64,000 nucleotides of DNA from Candidatus Thermofonsia Clade 1 bacterium (lineage in GTDB: Bacteria > Chloroflexota > Anaerolineae > Aggregatilineales > UBA2796): assembly GCA_002794705.1 (NCBI GenBank), contig PGTK01000001.1:124001-188000 (forward strand). Direction: 5' to 3'. The notes beneath the pieces are model-generated. The model was not told where the DNA came from, did no database searches, and saw only the letters and a program-made list of their open reading frames with translations. The stretch's first letter is position 1, and each line of letters starts with the position of its first letter. A program made the translations under genes and the position numbers. Positions 8,916-20,000 of this stretch are shown one piece after another.

Positions 8916-10708
8916 GCTTTTTTCTCTTCTTCGGTCACGATGCGAATGTGTAGCTCTTCCAGCTGATGGGGATCAGCCTCGCTGGGCGCGCCTGCCATAA
9001 GATCAGCGGCTTGCTGCGATTTGGGGAAGGCGATCACCTCGCGGATGTTCGGCTCGCCCGCCAAGAGCATGACCAAACGGTCAATGCCGGGCGCGATTCC
9101 GCCGTGTGGCGGCGTGCCGTATTCAAATGCCTCCAGCATGTGACCGAAACGCTGCTTAGCGTCTTCCACGTCCAAGCCGATCAAGCCGAAAATTTTCTCC
9201 TGCAGCGCACGGTCATGGATACGGATGCTCCCACCAGCAACCTCATAGCCATTGCAGGCGAGGTCATATTGCTGCCCGCGTACTTTGGCGGGATCGCTGT
9301 CCAAGAGCGGGATATCCTCAGGCATGGGCGAGGTGAACAGATGGTGCGACGGATCCCAGCGATTTTCATCAGCGTTCCACTCAAAAAGCGGGAAGTCCAA
9401 GACCCAGCAAAAGGCGATCCGCTTCGGATCGGCAAGTCCGAGCCGTGCGCCGAACTCTTGGCGCAAAGTGTCCAGTACAGCACAGACCGTCGCGTGAGTA
9501 TCGCTGGAGATCAAGATCAGATCGCCCGCCTGAGCGCCCATGCGCTCAATCAGCGCGTTCATCTGCTCAACCGTGAAAAATTTGCCGATTGGCGATTTAA
9601 CCTGTCCCGATTCGCCCGCCTCAAGCGCTACGTAAGCAAGTCCCTTGCCGCCTGCACTCTTAGCGATCTCAGTCAGCTCATCGAGCTGCTTACGACTGTA
9701 GTTGCCGCAGCTGGGAATGCGCAAGGCGCGTGTGGGATTGCCCGCTGCCGCGTTATCCACAAAGACCTTAAAGCCCGTCTGGGCGGCGAGGTCAGTGATG
9801 TCCACAATCTCCAGTCCGTAGCGCAGATCGGGCTTATCCGTGCCGTATTTGAGCATTGCCTCATGTAGGGTCAGGCGCGGAAATGGTTGAGTCACTAGCT
9901 GGCAGCCCGTGATCGGCGCAGCGACCTGCACAAGGTGGATCATCAGCCCTTCGATCAGGTTCAGCACGTCTTCGCGCTCGACAAAGCTCATTTCGAGGTC
10001 GAGCTGAGTGAATTCGGGCTGGCGGTCGCCGCGCTGATCTTCATCGCGGAAGCAGCGGGCGATCTGGAAGTAGCGCTCATAGCCCGCCACCATCAGCAGC
10101 TGCTTAAGCTGTTGCGGCGATTGCGGCAGCGCGTAAAACTTGCCCGGATGCACCCGACTCGGCACAAGGTAATCGCGGGCGCCTTCGGGCGTGGTCTTAA
10201 AGAGGATCGGCGTCTCGATCTCAACGAAATCGCGCTCGTAGAGGTAATCGCGGATAGCCTTCGTAATCTTGCCGCGCAGGATCAGGTTGCGCTGCATCCG
10301 TTGACGGCGCAGATCGAGGTAACGGTACTTCAAACGCAGCGCCTCATCTACTTTGCCGTCGGCACTGACATCGAAAGGCGGCGTTTTGGCGGGATTGAGC
10401 AAGCGCACGTGCCGTATCTCAACTTCAATGGCGCCGGTCGGCAAGTTGGGATTGACGGCGCCTTCTGGGCGCGGGCGCACCACGCCCTCAATTTGCAGCA
10501 CATCCTCACGCCCGACCTTTTCAGCGACGGCGTGCGCCTCAGGCGCGCTTTGCACGTCCACAGTGGCTTGTGTAATGCCCCATCTATCGCGCAGATCGAT
10601 GAAAATCACGCCGCCCTGAGCGCGCACGCGATTGACCCAGCCCGCCAGCTTGACGCTCTGCCCAGCATGTTGGAGGCGTAACTCGCCGCAAGTATGTGTT
10701 TTGAGCAT
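8912..10708 (-). CDS. aspS: Aspartyl-tRNA synthetase
   Basis: A class II synthetase of 598 residues charging tRNA-Asp, or both tRNA-Asp and tRNA-Asn if non-discriminating. An N-terminal OB anticodon-binding domain ([13 protein letters not shown]) is followed by the class II core with KYRYLDLRR (motif 1 region), [20 protein letters not shown] (motif 2) and a C-terminal [13 protein letters not shown] (motif 3). The long insertion between motifs 2 and 3 is the GAD domain found in bacterial-type AspRS. The length is normal. The gene is monocistronic or paired with the small membrane protein gene upstream, and is convergent with the VWA gene. Confidence 0.97.
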   Translation of the reverse strand: MLKTHTCGELRLQHAGQSVKLAGWVNRVRAQGGVIFIDLRDRWGITQATVDVQSAPEAHAVAEKVGREDVLQIEGVVRPRPEGAVNPNLPTGAIEVEIRHVRLLNPAKTPPFDVSADGKVDEALRLKYRYLDLRRQRMQRNLILRGKITKAIRDYLYERDFVEIETPILFKTTPEGARDYLVPSRVHPGKFYALPQSPQQLKQLLMVAGYERYFQIARCFRDEDQRGDRQPEFTQLDLEMSFVEREDVLNLIEGLMIHLVQVAAPITGCQLVTQPFPRLTLHEAMLKYGTDKPDLRYGLEIVDITDLAAQTGFKVFVDNAAAGNPTRALRIPSCGNYSRKQLDELTEIAKSAGGKGLAYVALEAGESGQVKSPIGKFFTVEQMNALIERMGAQAGDLILISSDTHATVCAVLDTLRQEFGARLGLADPKRIAFCWVLDFPLFEWNADENRWDPSHHLFTSPMPEDIPLLDSDPAKVRGQQYDLACNGYEVAGGSIRIHDRALQEKIFGLIGLDVEDAKQRFGHMLEAFEYGTPPHGGIAPGIDRLVMLLAGEPNIREVIAFPKSQQAADLMAGAPSEADPHQLEELHIRIVTEEEKKA

Positions 10709-10725
10709 ACAGAGTCGCGTTTTCC

Positions 10726-11037
10726 CTAGAAAATGCGCGGCACAACGAACAGCGCCATGACGATCACGAACAGGAACAAACTACCTGCCAGCGTGAGCAT
10801 GGCGCGCAAATCGCGGATGATATAGCGGTATTCGTGATCCAGCTCTTCCTTGCTTGGCACGCGGCGCGTAGCCAGCGAGCCGCTGCGGACAATCGGCTTG
10901 GCTTTGGCAGACGCGGCTGTGGCGCTCTCAGACTCAGGCTTGGGCGCTGCAGCCGCCGTTGTGCCGCCGCGCAGCTCAGCGCGGGCGCGCTCCAGCACCT
11001 CCTGCGAGATGTTCGGCTTGCTCTTCTTCTTCGCCAT
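10726..11037 (-). CDS. Small single-pass membrane protein
   Basis: A 103-residue protein starting [11 protein letters not shown], chosen because an upstream in-frame ATG lacks a ribosome site while a purine-rich GGGAG precedes this one. The N-terminal 60 residues are charged and Ala-rich. A single hydrophobic segment ([19 protein letters not shown]) is at the C-terminus, as in tail-anchored proteins. The segment just before it ([16 protein letters not shown]) is conserved-looking. I do not recognise a function. It lies directly upstream of aspS with a 17-nt gap. Confidence 0.7.
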   Translation of the reverse strand: MAKKKSKPNISQEVLERARAELRGGTTAAAAPKPESESATAASAKAKPIVRSGSLATRRVPSKEELDHEYRYIIRDLRAMLTLAGSLFLFVIVMALFVVPRIF

Positions 11038-11216
11038 AGTGTCAGGTACTCTCCCTGCGTTGTGCTTGGGCAAAACTCGGTGAATATCTCAAGCATAGCG
11101 CCCGTTGCGCCGCTTGACAAGGTGCAAGCCGTGCCGTGTTGCCAAAGTGCACCAAGAGCGGCAAAATCCTTAGCATACGATACAGCATAGCAGCGCATAG
11201 AAAGTTGGGAACAGCC

Positions 11217-13238
11217 TTGAGCATTCAACCTTTAGCGCGCCATTTGCTTGGCGTAGCCTACTATCCTGAACATTGGCATGAGTCGCGCTGGGCAGAAGAT
11301 GCCAAGCTGCTGCGCGAGGCGGGCATTAGCGTTGTGCGCATGATGGAATTCGCGTGGGATAAGCTCGAACCTGCAGAGGGACAGTTCAACTTTGACTGGA
11401 TGGATCGCGCCCTAGAAATTTTCCAAGCGGCGGGCATTCAAGCGATCCTCTGCACGCCCACACCGACGCCGCCTGCGTGGCTGGTCGCTGCGCACCCCGA
11501 TATCCTGCGCGTGGATGAGCGCACGGGACTGCGCGACTCGTTCGGCTCGCGGCGTTCGGTCACTTGCCATGCGCCCGCCTACCTCGAAGCCAGCGACCGA
11601 ATCGTCACAGCCATTGCCGATCGCTGGGGAAAGCATCCGAACGTGATCGGCTGGCAGATCGATAACGAGTTCGGCTGTCACAATAGCACACAGGATATCT
11701 CTGATCATGCGCGGCGCGCCTTTCAAGCGTGGTGCAAGGCGAAATACGGCACGCTAGAGGCGCTCAACGCCGCCTGGGGGACTCAATTCTGGAGCGCAAC
11801 CTACACAGACTGGGCGCAAATTCCCGTGCCTGCGCCGACCACAGCCGCGCACAATCCCAGCCTGCTCTTGGACTTTCGCCGTTTCTCCAGCCAGAGCTGG
11901 GTCGCTTTTCAGCGCCGCCAAATCGAGATTTTGCGCCCGCGCATCGGCGCTGAGCGCTTCATCACGCACAACTTCATGCTGAAATTCTTCGATCTGGATT
12001 ATTATGCGCTCGCCGCCGCTCTCGACTTTGTGGGCTACGATAACTACCTGCACGGCATGTCCGGACCAATGGAGGCTGCCTTCAACCTCGATCTAATGCG
12101 CGGCATGAAGGCGGGGCGCCCGTTTTGGATCATGGAGCAACAGCCCGGCAGTGTCAACTGGACGCCTTACAATCCGCCTGTGCCGCCGGGACAAGTGCGA
12201 GCATGGACTCATCAAGCCATTGCGCACGGCGCTGAGGCAGTCCTCTACTTCCGCGATCGCGCCGTCAACATCGGGCAGGAGCAGTATCACGCCGGCTTGC
12301 TCAAGCACGACGGCACGCCCGATCGTGGCTGGCACGAGGCAAAGGCGGTCAGCGAAGATTTGGCGAAGTATCCGCTGCTCAAGCGCGGCAAGGCGCCCGT
12401 AGCGATCCTATTTGACTACGAAGATTTATGGACGCTGCGCCTCGATCCGCACAACGCGGCATTCTCATACTACGAAGTAGCGCTCGATCTCTATCGTCCG
12501 CTGTGGGAAAAGCACATCCCAGTGGACATCTTGCCGCGCAACGCCGATCTGAGCGGCTACGCCGCCGTCTTTGTGCCGTCGCCTGCTTTGATCAACGAGG
12601 CGCACCTCGCCAATTGGCGCGCCTATGTGGAGCAAGGCGGCAAATTGGTGGTCACTTTCCGCGCCTTTTTCAAGACGCCCAGCAACACTTGGACAGATCA
12701 GCCCATGCCCGGCGGCGGCTTAGCCGAACTGCTCGGAGTCACGGTGGATGAGTTTTTGAGCATCCCGCCCGTGCCAAGCGTCGGGTGGCGGGCGCCCGAT
12801 ACCCCCTCAGCCGATTGGGATGATGATCGCGGCGCGCACGTCAGCGATGTTGCCGCCAAAACAAGCGGAATCGGCTTCACTGAAGGATTCGGCATGGCGC
12901 CCAAGCTGCGCTACCGCCTGTGGGCAGAGGTGCTGAAGCCGACTACAGCTGAAGTCCTGATGCGCTACACCGACGGCTACTACAAAGATGCGCCCGCTGC
13001 CACAATGAACAAAGTTGGGCAAGGCGCGGCATTCTACATCGGCTGCTGGTCAGAGCCGCTCATCCCGCGCTCGATCTGGCAGGCGCTCGATCTAGCGCGC
13101 TTCGAGGCGGACACCAAAGACCTGCCACGCGGTCAGACCCTTGAGCTGATCACCTTGCACGATGCCGAAGGCAAGCCCGTACAAGTGCGCATCAATCACA
13201 GCAAGCGGACAGTCACCTTTGTGGAGCAGGCAGAGTGA
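11217..13238 (+). CDS. Beta-galactosidase, GH42 family
   Basis: A cytoplasmic glycoside hydrolase of 673 residues that removes terminal beta-galactosyl units. The TTG start at 11217 (SIQPLARHLLGVAYYPEHW) is preferred over the longer frame, because GH42 proteins begin just before the GVxYYPEHW motif. The acid/base Glu is in QIDNEFG (about residue 151) and the nucleophile in WIMEQQPG (about 307). The beta-galactosidase trimerisation domain and the small C-terminal beta domain follow. No signal peptide is present. It overlaps the GH31 gene by 4 nt, so the two hydrolases form one operon for oligosaccharide breakdown. Confidence 0.92.
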   Translation: MSIQPLARHLLGVAYYPEHWHESRWAEDAKLLREAGISVVRMMEFAWDKLEPAEGQFNFDWMDRALEIFQAAGIQAILCTPTPTPPAWLVAAHPDILRVDERTGLRDSFGSRRSVTCHAPAYLEASDRIVTAIADRWGKHPNVIGWQIDNEFGCHNSTQDISDHARRAFQAWCKAKYGTLEALNAAWGTQFWSATYTDWAQIPVPAPTTAAHNPSLLLDFRRFSSQSWVAFQRRQIEILRPRIGAERFITHNFMLKFFDLDYYALAAALDFVGYDNYLHGMSGPMEAAFNLDLMRGMKAGRPFWIMEQQPGSVNWTPYNPPVPPGQVRAWTHQAIAHGAEAVLYFRDRAVNIGQEQYHAGLLKHDGTPDRGWHEAKAVSEDLAKYPLLKRGKAPVAILFDYEDLWTLRLDPHNAAFSYYEVALDLYRPLWEKHIPVDILPRNADLSGYAAVFVPSPALINEAHLANWRAYVEQGGKLVVTFRAFFKTPSNTWTDQPMPGGGLAELLGVTVDEFLSIPPVPSVGWRAPDTPSADWDDDRGAHVSDVAAKTSGIGFTEGFGMAPKLRYRLWAEVLKPTTAEVLMRYTDGYYKDAPAATMNKVGQGAAFYIGCWSEPLIPRSIWQALDLARFEADTKDLPRGQTLELITLHDAEGKPVQVRINHSKRTVTFVEQAE

Positions 13239-15181
13239 GCGTAACGCTACACATCACTGAGCATGAGCAGCTGCTGACGCTCAGCACAGCGCACTCAAGC
13301 CTTGAGTTCGTCACTGACGGCAGCGGCTTCTGTGTGCTGATCGGGCGGCGGCGCGTGCTGCAGACAGGGCAAAACTGGGGCGCGCCGTGCGGTCGGTTGT
13401 GCGTGTGGCAAACGGAGGACTCTGAGGCGCTGCTCACCTTTCAGCGCGGCACACACGGCTATGGCAGGCTGCGCATCCGCGCCCTAGACCACGGCTGGCA
13501 CTTCCTGTGGGATCAGCCCACACGCGACACTTTCGATCTCGCCGTCGGTGTGCATTGGTACGGGCAAGGCGAGTTAGTCCATCAGCGCTACCCGCTTGAG
13601 CAACTGAGCCTGTGGGAATCGCCCCTGCTCACATGGGATAACGGCGGCACAGGTCTCGGCAACATCCAGACGCCTGCATGGTTGTGCGCCACAGGCGTCG
13701 CGCTTTTGGTGCAAAACGCGACCGACTCGCTACAGGTCGGCTTTAACGCGCCGCCCAGTCACGTTCAAGCGCCCCAATGGGATTTAAGCGCTGCCCAAGC
13801 GCCCGCCTCACAACGTCCGCCCCTAGCAAGCGCTGAGAGCAGCAATCTATTGACCCTGCACGATCCCAATCAGCCGCTGGAGTACTTGATTCTAGTCGGT
13901 GAGCATGTGCAAGCAGCGTGTAAAGCGCTGATCGATGTGCTGGGCAAGCCTGAGCGCACGCCACCAGAGTCTTACATCCGTCAGCCCATCTGGACGACGT
14001 GGGCGCGCCACAAAACTGCCATCAACCAAGCCGTTGTGCTGCGTTTTGCCGAAGAAATCCGTGCGCACGGCTACGCAGGCAGCACTTTTGGCATTGATGA
14101 CAAATGGCAGCGCGCCTATGGCGATAACGCGCTCGATCCTGAGCGCTTCCCCGATCCCAAAGGCATGGTGCGGGCGCTCAATCAGCTCGGCTTCAATGTC
14201 ACGCTGTGGGTGCATCCGTTTTTTGTGGCGGAGTCGGCGAACACGCAAGAGGCGATTCGGCATGGCTACCTTGTGAAACATCCTGAGCGCGATGAGCCGT
14301 ATCCTGTCATTTGGTGGCAGGGACTGGGCTACCTGCTCGATGTGAGCAATCCAGAGGCGTTAGCGTGGTGTGCTGATAAGCTGCGCGCCTTGCAAGAGGC
14401 AATCGGCTTGGCGGGCTACAAATTCGACGCCGGCGAGGCGAATTACTTCCCCGCTGAGGCGCGCACACACGTGCCGATTCATCGTAATGAGTACAGCAGC
14501 CTCTGGACAGCCTTCGCAGCGCAGCATTTCCCGTACTGCGAAGTGCGCACAGGTTGGTTCAGCCAAACGCTGCCGATTCTCTTCCGCCAATGGGATCGCT
14601 TCAGCACGTGGGGCTACGATAATGGCTTAGCCTCAGTTATTAGCACGGCACTGATGCTCTCCGCCACAGGCTATCCCTTCACCTTGCCCGATATGATCGG
14701 CGGCAATGCCTACGGCGACCTCATCCCTGATAAAGAGCTGCTCATCCGCTGGACGCAAGCCAGTGCGCTGATGCTGGCAATGCAATTCTCCATTGCGCCA
14801 TGGGACTTCGATGCAGAGACGGACGCCATTTGCCGCAAATACACTGATCTGCACGTTGCACTGTCAGAGGAGCGCCTCGCGGCGGCGCAGCGCGCCGTCC
14901 AAGACGGCACACCTGTGGTGCGTCCGTTGTGGTGGGATGCGCCTGAGGATATTGTCGCGCTCAGCATCGCTGACCAGTACCTGATGGGCAGATATTTAGC
15001 AGCGCCCGTGATCACGCCACAGACCACAGCACGCGATGTCTACTTGCCGCGAGGCACATGGCGCGACTACTGGACTGATGGGCGCTACGAGGGCGACGGC
15101 ATGTGGCTGCGCAGCTATCCCGCGCCACTGGACGTTCTGCCGCTGTTCGTCCGCGAAGATGGTGAATGGAGCGCACTGTGA
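13235..15181 (+). CDS. GH31 glycosidase (alpha-glycosidase, MYORG-like motifs)
   Basis: A retaining alpha-glycosidase of 648 residues, GTG start, overlapping the GH42 gene by 4 nt. The barrel carries GSTFGIDDKWQ, LWVHPFF, the catalytic nucleophile in YKFDAGEANYF (Asp near residue 398) and the acid/base region LPDMIGGNAYGD (Asp near 486). The KFDAGE and LPDMIGG motifs resemble the MYORG/bacterial alpha-galactosidase branch of GH31 more than classic alpha-glucosidases or xylosidases, as I recall the family. The substrate is therefore uncertain. There is no signal peptide. Together with the GH42 enzyme it fits degradation of galactosyl oligosaccharides. Confidence 0.85.
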   Translation: MSVTLHITEHEQLLTLSTAHSSLEFVTDGSGFCVLIGRRRVLQTGQNWGAPCGRLCVWQTEDSEALLTFQRGTHGYGRLRIRALDHGWHFLWDQPTRDTFDLAVGVHWYGQGELVHQRYPLEQLSLWESPLLTWDNGGTGLGNIQTPAWLCATGVALLVQNATDSLQVGFNAPPSHVQAPQWDLSAAQAPASQRPPLASAESSNLLTLHDPNQPLEYLILVGEHVQAACKALIDVLGKPERTPPESYIRQPIWTTWARHKTAINQAVVLRFAEEIRAHGYAGSTFGIDDKWQRAYGDNALDPERFPDPKGMVRALNQLGFNVTLWVHPFFVAESANTQEAIRHGYLVKHPERDEPYPVIWWQGLGYLLDVSNPEALAWCADKLRALQEAIGLAGYKFDAGEANYFPAEARTHVPIHRNEYSSLWTAFAAQHFPYCEVRTGWFSQTLPILFRQWDRFSTWGYDNGLASVISTALMLSATGYPFTLPDMIGGNAYGDLIPDKELLIRWTQASALMLAMQFSIAPWDFDAETDAICRKYTDLHVALSEERLAAAQRAVQDGTPVVRPLWWDAPEDIVALSIADQYLMGRYLAAPVITPQTTARDVYLPRGTWRDYWTDGRYEGDGMWLRSYPAPLDVLPLFVREDGEWSAL

Positions 15182-15684
15182 GGGCGTGGCTAGTCCTTTT
15201 GGCGCCCGCGCTGATCGTCTTGGCGCTTGATCAAGCCGCCAAGAGCTGGGTACGCGCCAACTTGGCGCTTGGCGAGGTGCTAACGCCCATTGAGCCACTG
15301 CGCGAGGTCTTCGGGATCACCTTCAGCCAGAATACGGGCGCTGCCTTCAGTCTCCTGCCCCAAGCCGGCGACCTGTTCCTGATGATCGCGCTTGCGATGA
15401 TCGTCGGCATCCTGATCTTTCATCGGCGCATTGCAGGAGAGCAGCCTCTAGCGCGCTTTGCGCTTGGCTTGGTGCTGGGCGGCACCTGCGGCAACGCCGT
15501 AGATCGGCTTACACTGGGCTATGTAGTGGACTGGTTTCTTGTGCGCATCCCAAACGTGATCGCTAATGTCAGCAACTTTGCCGATCACGCCATTGTGATC
15601 GGCATTGGCGTGTTATTCCTGCTCAGCTGGCGGAGCAAGCCCGTCAGGCACGCCCAAACCGACGACTCAAGCATCGCTCAGTAG
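15166..15684 (+). CDS. lspA: Lipoprotein signal peptidase (SPase II)
   Basis: A membrane aspartyl protease of 172 residues that cleaves the signal peptide from lipoproteins after diacylglyceryl transfer. It has four hydrophobic segments. Family motifs are present: NTGAAFS near residue 52, GGTCGNAVDRL with catalytic Asp near 113, and NVSNFADHAIVIG with the second catalytic Asp near 140. The gene starts inside the GH31 gene (16-nt overlap) and ends overlapping a convergent glycosyltransferase by 18 nt. The C-terminal tail is short and hydrophilic. Confidence 0.95.
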   Translation: MERTVRAWLVLLAPALIVLALDQAAKSWVRANLALGEVLTPIEPLREVFGITFSQNTGAAFSLLPQAGDLFLMIALAMIVGILIFHRRIAGEQPLARFALGLVLGGTCGNAVDRLTLGYVVDWFLVRIPNVIANVSNFADHAIVIGIGVLFLLSWRSKPVRHAQTDDSSIAQ

Positions 15685-16779
15685 CTTTTGATAGAAGGCA
15701 AGGGTCTGGGCGGCAATTTGGGCGTGTGTGAAGTGCGCTAACACACGCGCCCTCCCGCTCTGAGCGAGGTGCAGCCGCAGTTCAGGGTCAGTGAGCAGGC
15801 ACGCCATGTGCGCCGTGAGCGCCTCAACGTCGTTTTCAGGGAACAGCAAGCCGCTTGTGCCGATCACGTCTGGGATCGCGCCGCTGTGCGCGCCGATCAC
15901 AGGTACGCCGCACGCCATTGCCTCAACAATCACGCGCCCGAACTGTTCCTTCCAATTGGGCAACGTCCGTGAGGGTACGATGAGTGCTGTCAGGCCAGCG
16001 TAGAGGCGTGGCATGTGCGTAGAAGGCACTTGTCCCAGAAAGGTGACGCGATCGCTCAAGCCAAGCGATTCGGCTAGACGCTCTAGGTTCGGGCGCTCAG
16101 CGCCCTGCCCAACAATCCGCACCTGAAAGGCGTAGCCCGCGCTTTTCAAGCGCGCCGCCGCTTGCAGCAAAAGATCAGCGCCTTTCTCTGGCACAAGCCG
16201 CCCAAAAAAGCCGAAGATCGGCTGCTCAGGCTGACTTTGCGCGGGCTTGAACAGCTCAGGATCAACGCCAAATTGCGGGATGATCGCCATGGGCAAGCGG
16301 CAGCCCTTAGCGCGCAGTACGTCGGCGGCACTCTGCGTGCCAGCAATAGCGCCATCAGCACGGCGTAAGAGCCACGACTCGCCCAGCGAAAACGGCGGCG
16401 GATAGCGCCGCAGAATGTTCTGCCAGCTGAAAAAGAGCGCCCTCGCCCCGATTCGCCGCGCCTCCCAGAACGCCTGCCAAGCCGCCAAATTGTACGGCTC
16501 TTCGTCAATATGAACCAAGTGCGGCTTCACAGCGCGCATCATGCGCCCAAGCTTTGGATACCAGTGCAGATGAAAATTGCCGTTCAAGCGCATTGGGACT
16601 ACCTCCAAGCGGTAGCCGCGTGTGTAGGCGCGCTCTAAGGACTGCACACCGCTCGGATCGTGCCACGCGCTTGGCACCAGCACGGTCAAATCGAGCTCGG
16701 CGTGTTCCGCCATTGCCTCCAGCTTGCGCTGATAAGTGCCGACCACGCACGCTTTGCAGATCATCAGCACACGCAGCAT
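15667..16779 (-). CDS. Glycosyltransferase family 4
   Basis: A GT-B glycosyltransferase of 370 residues. The start MLRVLMICKACVVGTYQ is chosen because the longer upstream frame is Cys-rich and unlike the family. The acceptor domain contains PHLVHIDEEPYNLA. The donor domain begins at IFGFFGRLVPEKGAD and has WKEQFGRVIVEAMACGVPV, a canonical E-x7-E motif (EQFGRVIVE). It is likely to transfer a hexose to a surface glycan. It stands alone, convergent with lspA and divergent from the giant repeat protein gene. Confidence 0.9.
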   Translation of the reverse strand: MLRVLMICKACVVGTYQRKLEAMAEHAELDLTVLVPSAWHDPSGVQSLERAYTRGYRLEVVPMRLNGNFHLHWYPKLGRMMRAVKPHLVHIDEEPYNLAAWQAFWEARRIGARALFFSWQNILRRYPPPFSLGESWLLRRADGAIAGTQSAADVLRAKGCRLPMAIIPQFGVDPELFKPAQSQPEQPIFGFFGRLVPEKGADLLLQAAARLKSAGYAFQVRIVGQGAERPNLERLAESLGLSDRVTFLGQVPSTHMPRLYAGLTALIVPSRTLPNWKEQFGRVIVEAMACGVPVIGAHSGAIPDVIGTSGLLFPENDVEALTAHMACLLTDPELRLHLAQSGRARVLAHFTHAQIAAQTLAFYQKLLSDA

Positions 16780-17001
16780 ACATACCGCCTGAGCGCATGA
16801 AGAGAGCCATAGGAAACGCAAATTAGCGCAAAGAAATCTGTGAGCGTTTTCATCAAGGCGCACATTATAGCACGCCATGCACGCTCGTGAGCCTGAGCGT
16901 AGCATGGTTTCGGCGTTTTGTTGAAGTTTTGCTTAAGTATGGTAGCCCTAGCTGACAATTGGTATGATAAAGGCGTCGCAGGAGCTAGATAGGCACGCCC
17001 G

Positions 17002-20000
17002 ATGATTGCACAACGCCGCTTTCTCCATCTTGCCTTTGCCATGCTGAGCGTCCTAGCGGCGCTGCTGCTGCTTTCACAGAGTGCCGCGCCACACGCCTTT
17101 GCTCAAAGCGGCACAGCTACACCTGTCCGCACTGAGCAAGCAGGCGTGATCCGCTTTGGCGTGCCAGTAGAGGGCGCGCTCGATAACACAGTTTTCCGCC
17201 AAGTGTGGCGCTTTGAGGCAACAGGCGGCGCTGTAGTGGACATCCGAATGCAGGCGCTCAGCGGCGATCTCGATCCTCTCCTTGTCCTGATCTCACCACT
17301 AGGCGACGTGCTGCGCACCAATGACTCGGCAAACGGCGGCTTGGACGCCGGCATTCTCGCCTATCAGCTCCCTTTCAATGGCGAATATCAGATCATAGCG
17401 CGCCGCTCTGGAGACTCAGACGGGCGGGGCGGGCGCACAAGCGGCACGTATCGTCTTACGCTTGATTTGCGAAGTCCTGCCACGGCGGCGCAGAACACGG
17501 TCTTGTTCATCGGACGCACAGTGGAAGGCAGGCTGACCGATGAACAGCCACGCGCTGTCTATCGCCTAGAGCTGGGCGGCGCTCTGGCTCTGCGCCTTGA
17601 CCTTGATGGCGCCAATCGCCTTGCTGCTGTTCGCTTGCTCACGATAGGCGGCGCGTTATTGGGCGAATATCAAGGCTTGAGTCCATTGGATGTAGCGCTC
17701 AATCTGCCCACAAGCGGTACGTTGCTGGTTGAGGTGAGCGCGCCAAGCTATGAAGAGCGCACAGCTGCCGATTTTGCGCTCTCGCTCTACCGTCTGGTGG
17801 CGCGCCCTGAGCCGCCTAAGACGCTGCGATATGGCGCAGTGCGCTACGCCGAAGCGCCACAGACCGCCCAGTGGTTCTTCATCGGCACAGCGGGCGATGT
17901 CTTAGCGCTAAGCGTGCAAGCAGAGACATTCGGCGGCGCGCTCGATGTAGATGTCACAGTCGGCATTCCCAATGAATTGCCGCTCTTTCGGGGCGTGCTG
18001 GGCATCGGCTTTGAGCAGGTCTTTACGCTGCCAAGCACAGGCGCCTATAGCGTTGAGTTGCGCGTGCCTTCAGGACGGCGCTTCAGCTACAGTGTGCTGC
18101 TCAAACAGATCGGCGCCAACAGCCTGCCCTTTGAGCGCCTCGCTGTGTTGCGCGATCAAGGCTCTGTGACGTTCAACACGCCGATCAGCGATAATTTGCC
18201 GCGTGGCGAGGTGCAGTCACGCTGGCTAGATGCTAGTGCTGATCAAGTCATCACAGTGCGCGCTGCGCCACGCTCCAGCGCTGATACGCTTGGCGTAGCC
18301 ATTCTGCGCCCTGATGGGACGATCCTCGCAGCGAACGTCAGCCGTGCCGAGCGCGGCGCCGTGCTGCAAAACATCCTATTACCCCAGGCAGGACGCTATC
18401 GCATTGCGGTCTTTGAGTTAGCGCTCCAGACTGAGCGCGAAGTACCTATTGCCTACATTCTGCGCGTCGAAGATACCGACGGCGGGTCGCTGCGCCCTGC
18501 TGAGCCTGTCAAGGGCGTTGCTACACGCGCTAATGGCTTATCTATCTGGGAGATCAGGGCGCCCGCCGATTCGCTCATCAACGTGCGCCTAGAGAATCTC
18601 ATGCCTGCCGTGTGGCAGCCTGAGATGTTCGTTTTGAATCCCAATGGCGTGGTGATCGCGGCGGCACGCGGCGAGACAAGCCGCGATCAGACGCTAGACA
18701 TCCTAGGCGCTCACGCCGATGAAAGCGGGACGTACCGTGTGGTGGTAGGCGGGCGTGTGATAGGCAATTTTGCCACTTATCGGCTGGTGAGCGGCGTACA
18801 AGCGCCCTTTGAGCCGCCCTTGGCGCAAGAGGTCGCTGTGGCGCCCTTGAGTGGGGTCGGTGCGCTTGATCGCTACGCGCCCGCGCCCACGCCGCCCCCG
18901 ATTCGCCTCTCAGTGGCGGCACAGCTCAGCCCGCTGATCAATCCCGCTGAATTGCCGCCCGACCAAATCGCGCCCTTGCCGTTCAACACCACAGTGCGCG
19001 GCGAGATCGGCAGCGGCGGGCTAGTGCAGGCATGGCGCATCAACAGCGGCTCAAACGTGGTTATTCAGCTACGCGCTACCGCCCTCGAAGGCACGGTTGC
19101 GCCGCGTCTAACGCTCTGGGATCGCACAGGGCGCGTTGTGGGTGAGCAGTTTAACGCGCAGGGCGCGGTCACTTTCTTCACCTATCGGATTGTGCAAGGC
19201 GGCAACTACACAGTTGTGGTCAGCCTGGGCTTGAGCGGCGGACGCTATCTGCTCTCACTTGACTCACAGCCGCTGGTCGAGACCTTGCGCGTGACCGACG
19301 GCACGCCTCTTACCTACGGACAGACAATTGCTGCAGAATTACAAAGCAGCCTAGAGAGCGATACCTATTTCTTTCTCGGCACGCTCAACGACGTGATCTC
19401 GGTACAGGCTATGCGCGTCACGGGCAGATTGGCGCCTGCGCTCAGCCTGATCGGACCGAACGGGCGCGAGATCGCCGCTAACCGTCCGACTGATGGACGC
19501 TATTATGCCGAATTGCCAAGCGTGCGTTTGCCCGATAGCGGCTTATATCGCCTAGTGGTGAGCAATTTGAACCAAAGCGAGCGCATTGAAGGGCGCTACA
19601 CGCTCAGTCTTGGGCTGCTGAGCGCGACTCGGCTGCAGAGTCGGGGCGGCGGCGTGATCCGCGAGGGCGAAATACAATCTGGTTTCTTGCTGGCAGGCGA
19701 TAATGAGGATACATGGCTCTTTCGGGCGCGGCGCGGTCAGCGCGTGAGCTTCGTCGCCTATGGCGCTGAACCGCCAGCCCCTGCGCCGCTCAGTGTGCAG
19801 CTCCTTGATACAAGCGGACAGCTCTTCGCAGCCCAGACGCGCACCCTCTCGCACAGCGCCGTGCGCCTCGAAGATATCCTCCTGCCTGATGACGGCATCT
19901 ATCGCGTGCGCGTGGTCGGCGGCACACAGGGACAGGGCGTCTATCGGCTGCAGTGGCTGCCTGCCGATGAGCGCGCAAGCGGCGTGATCAGTTATGGACA

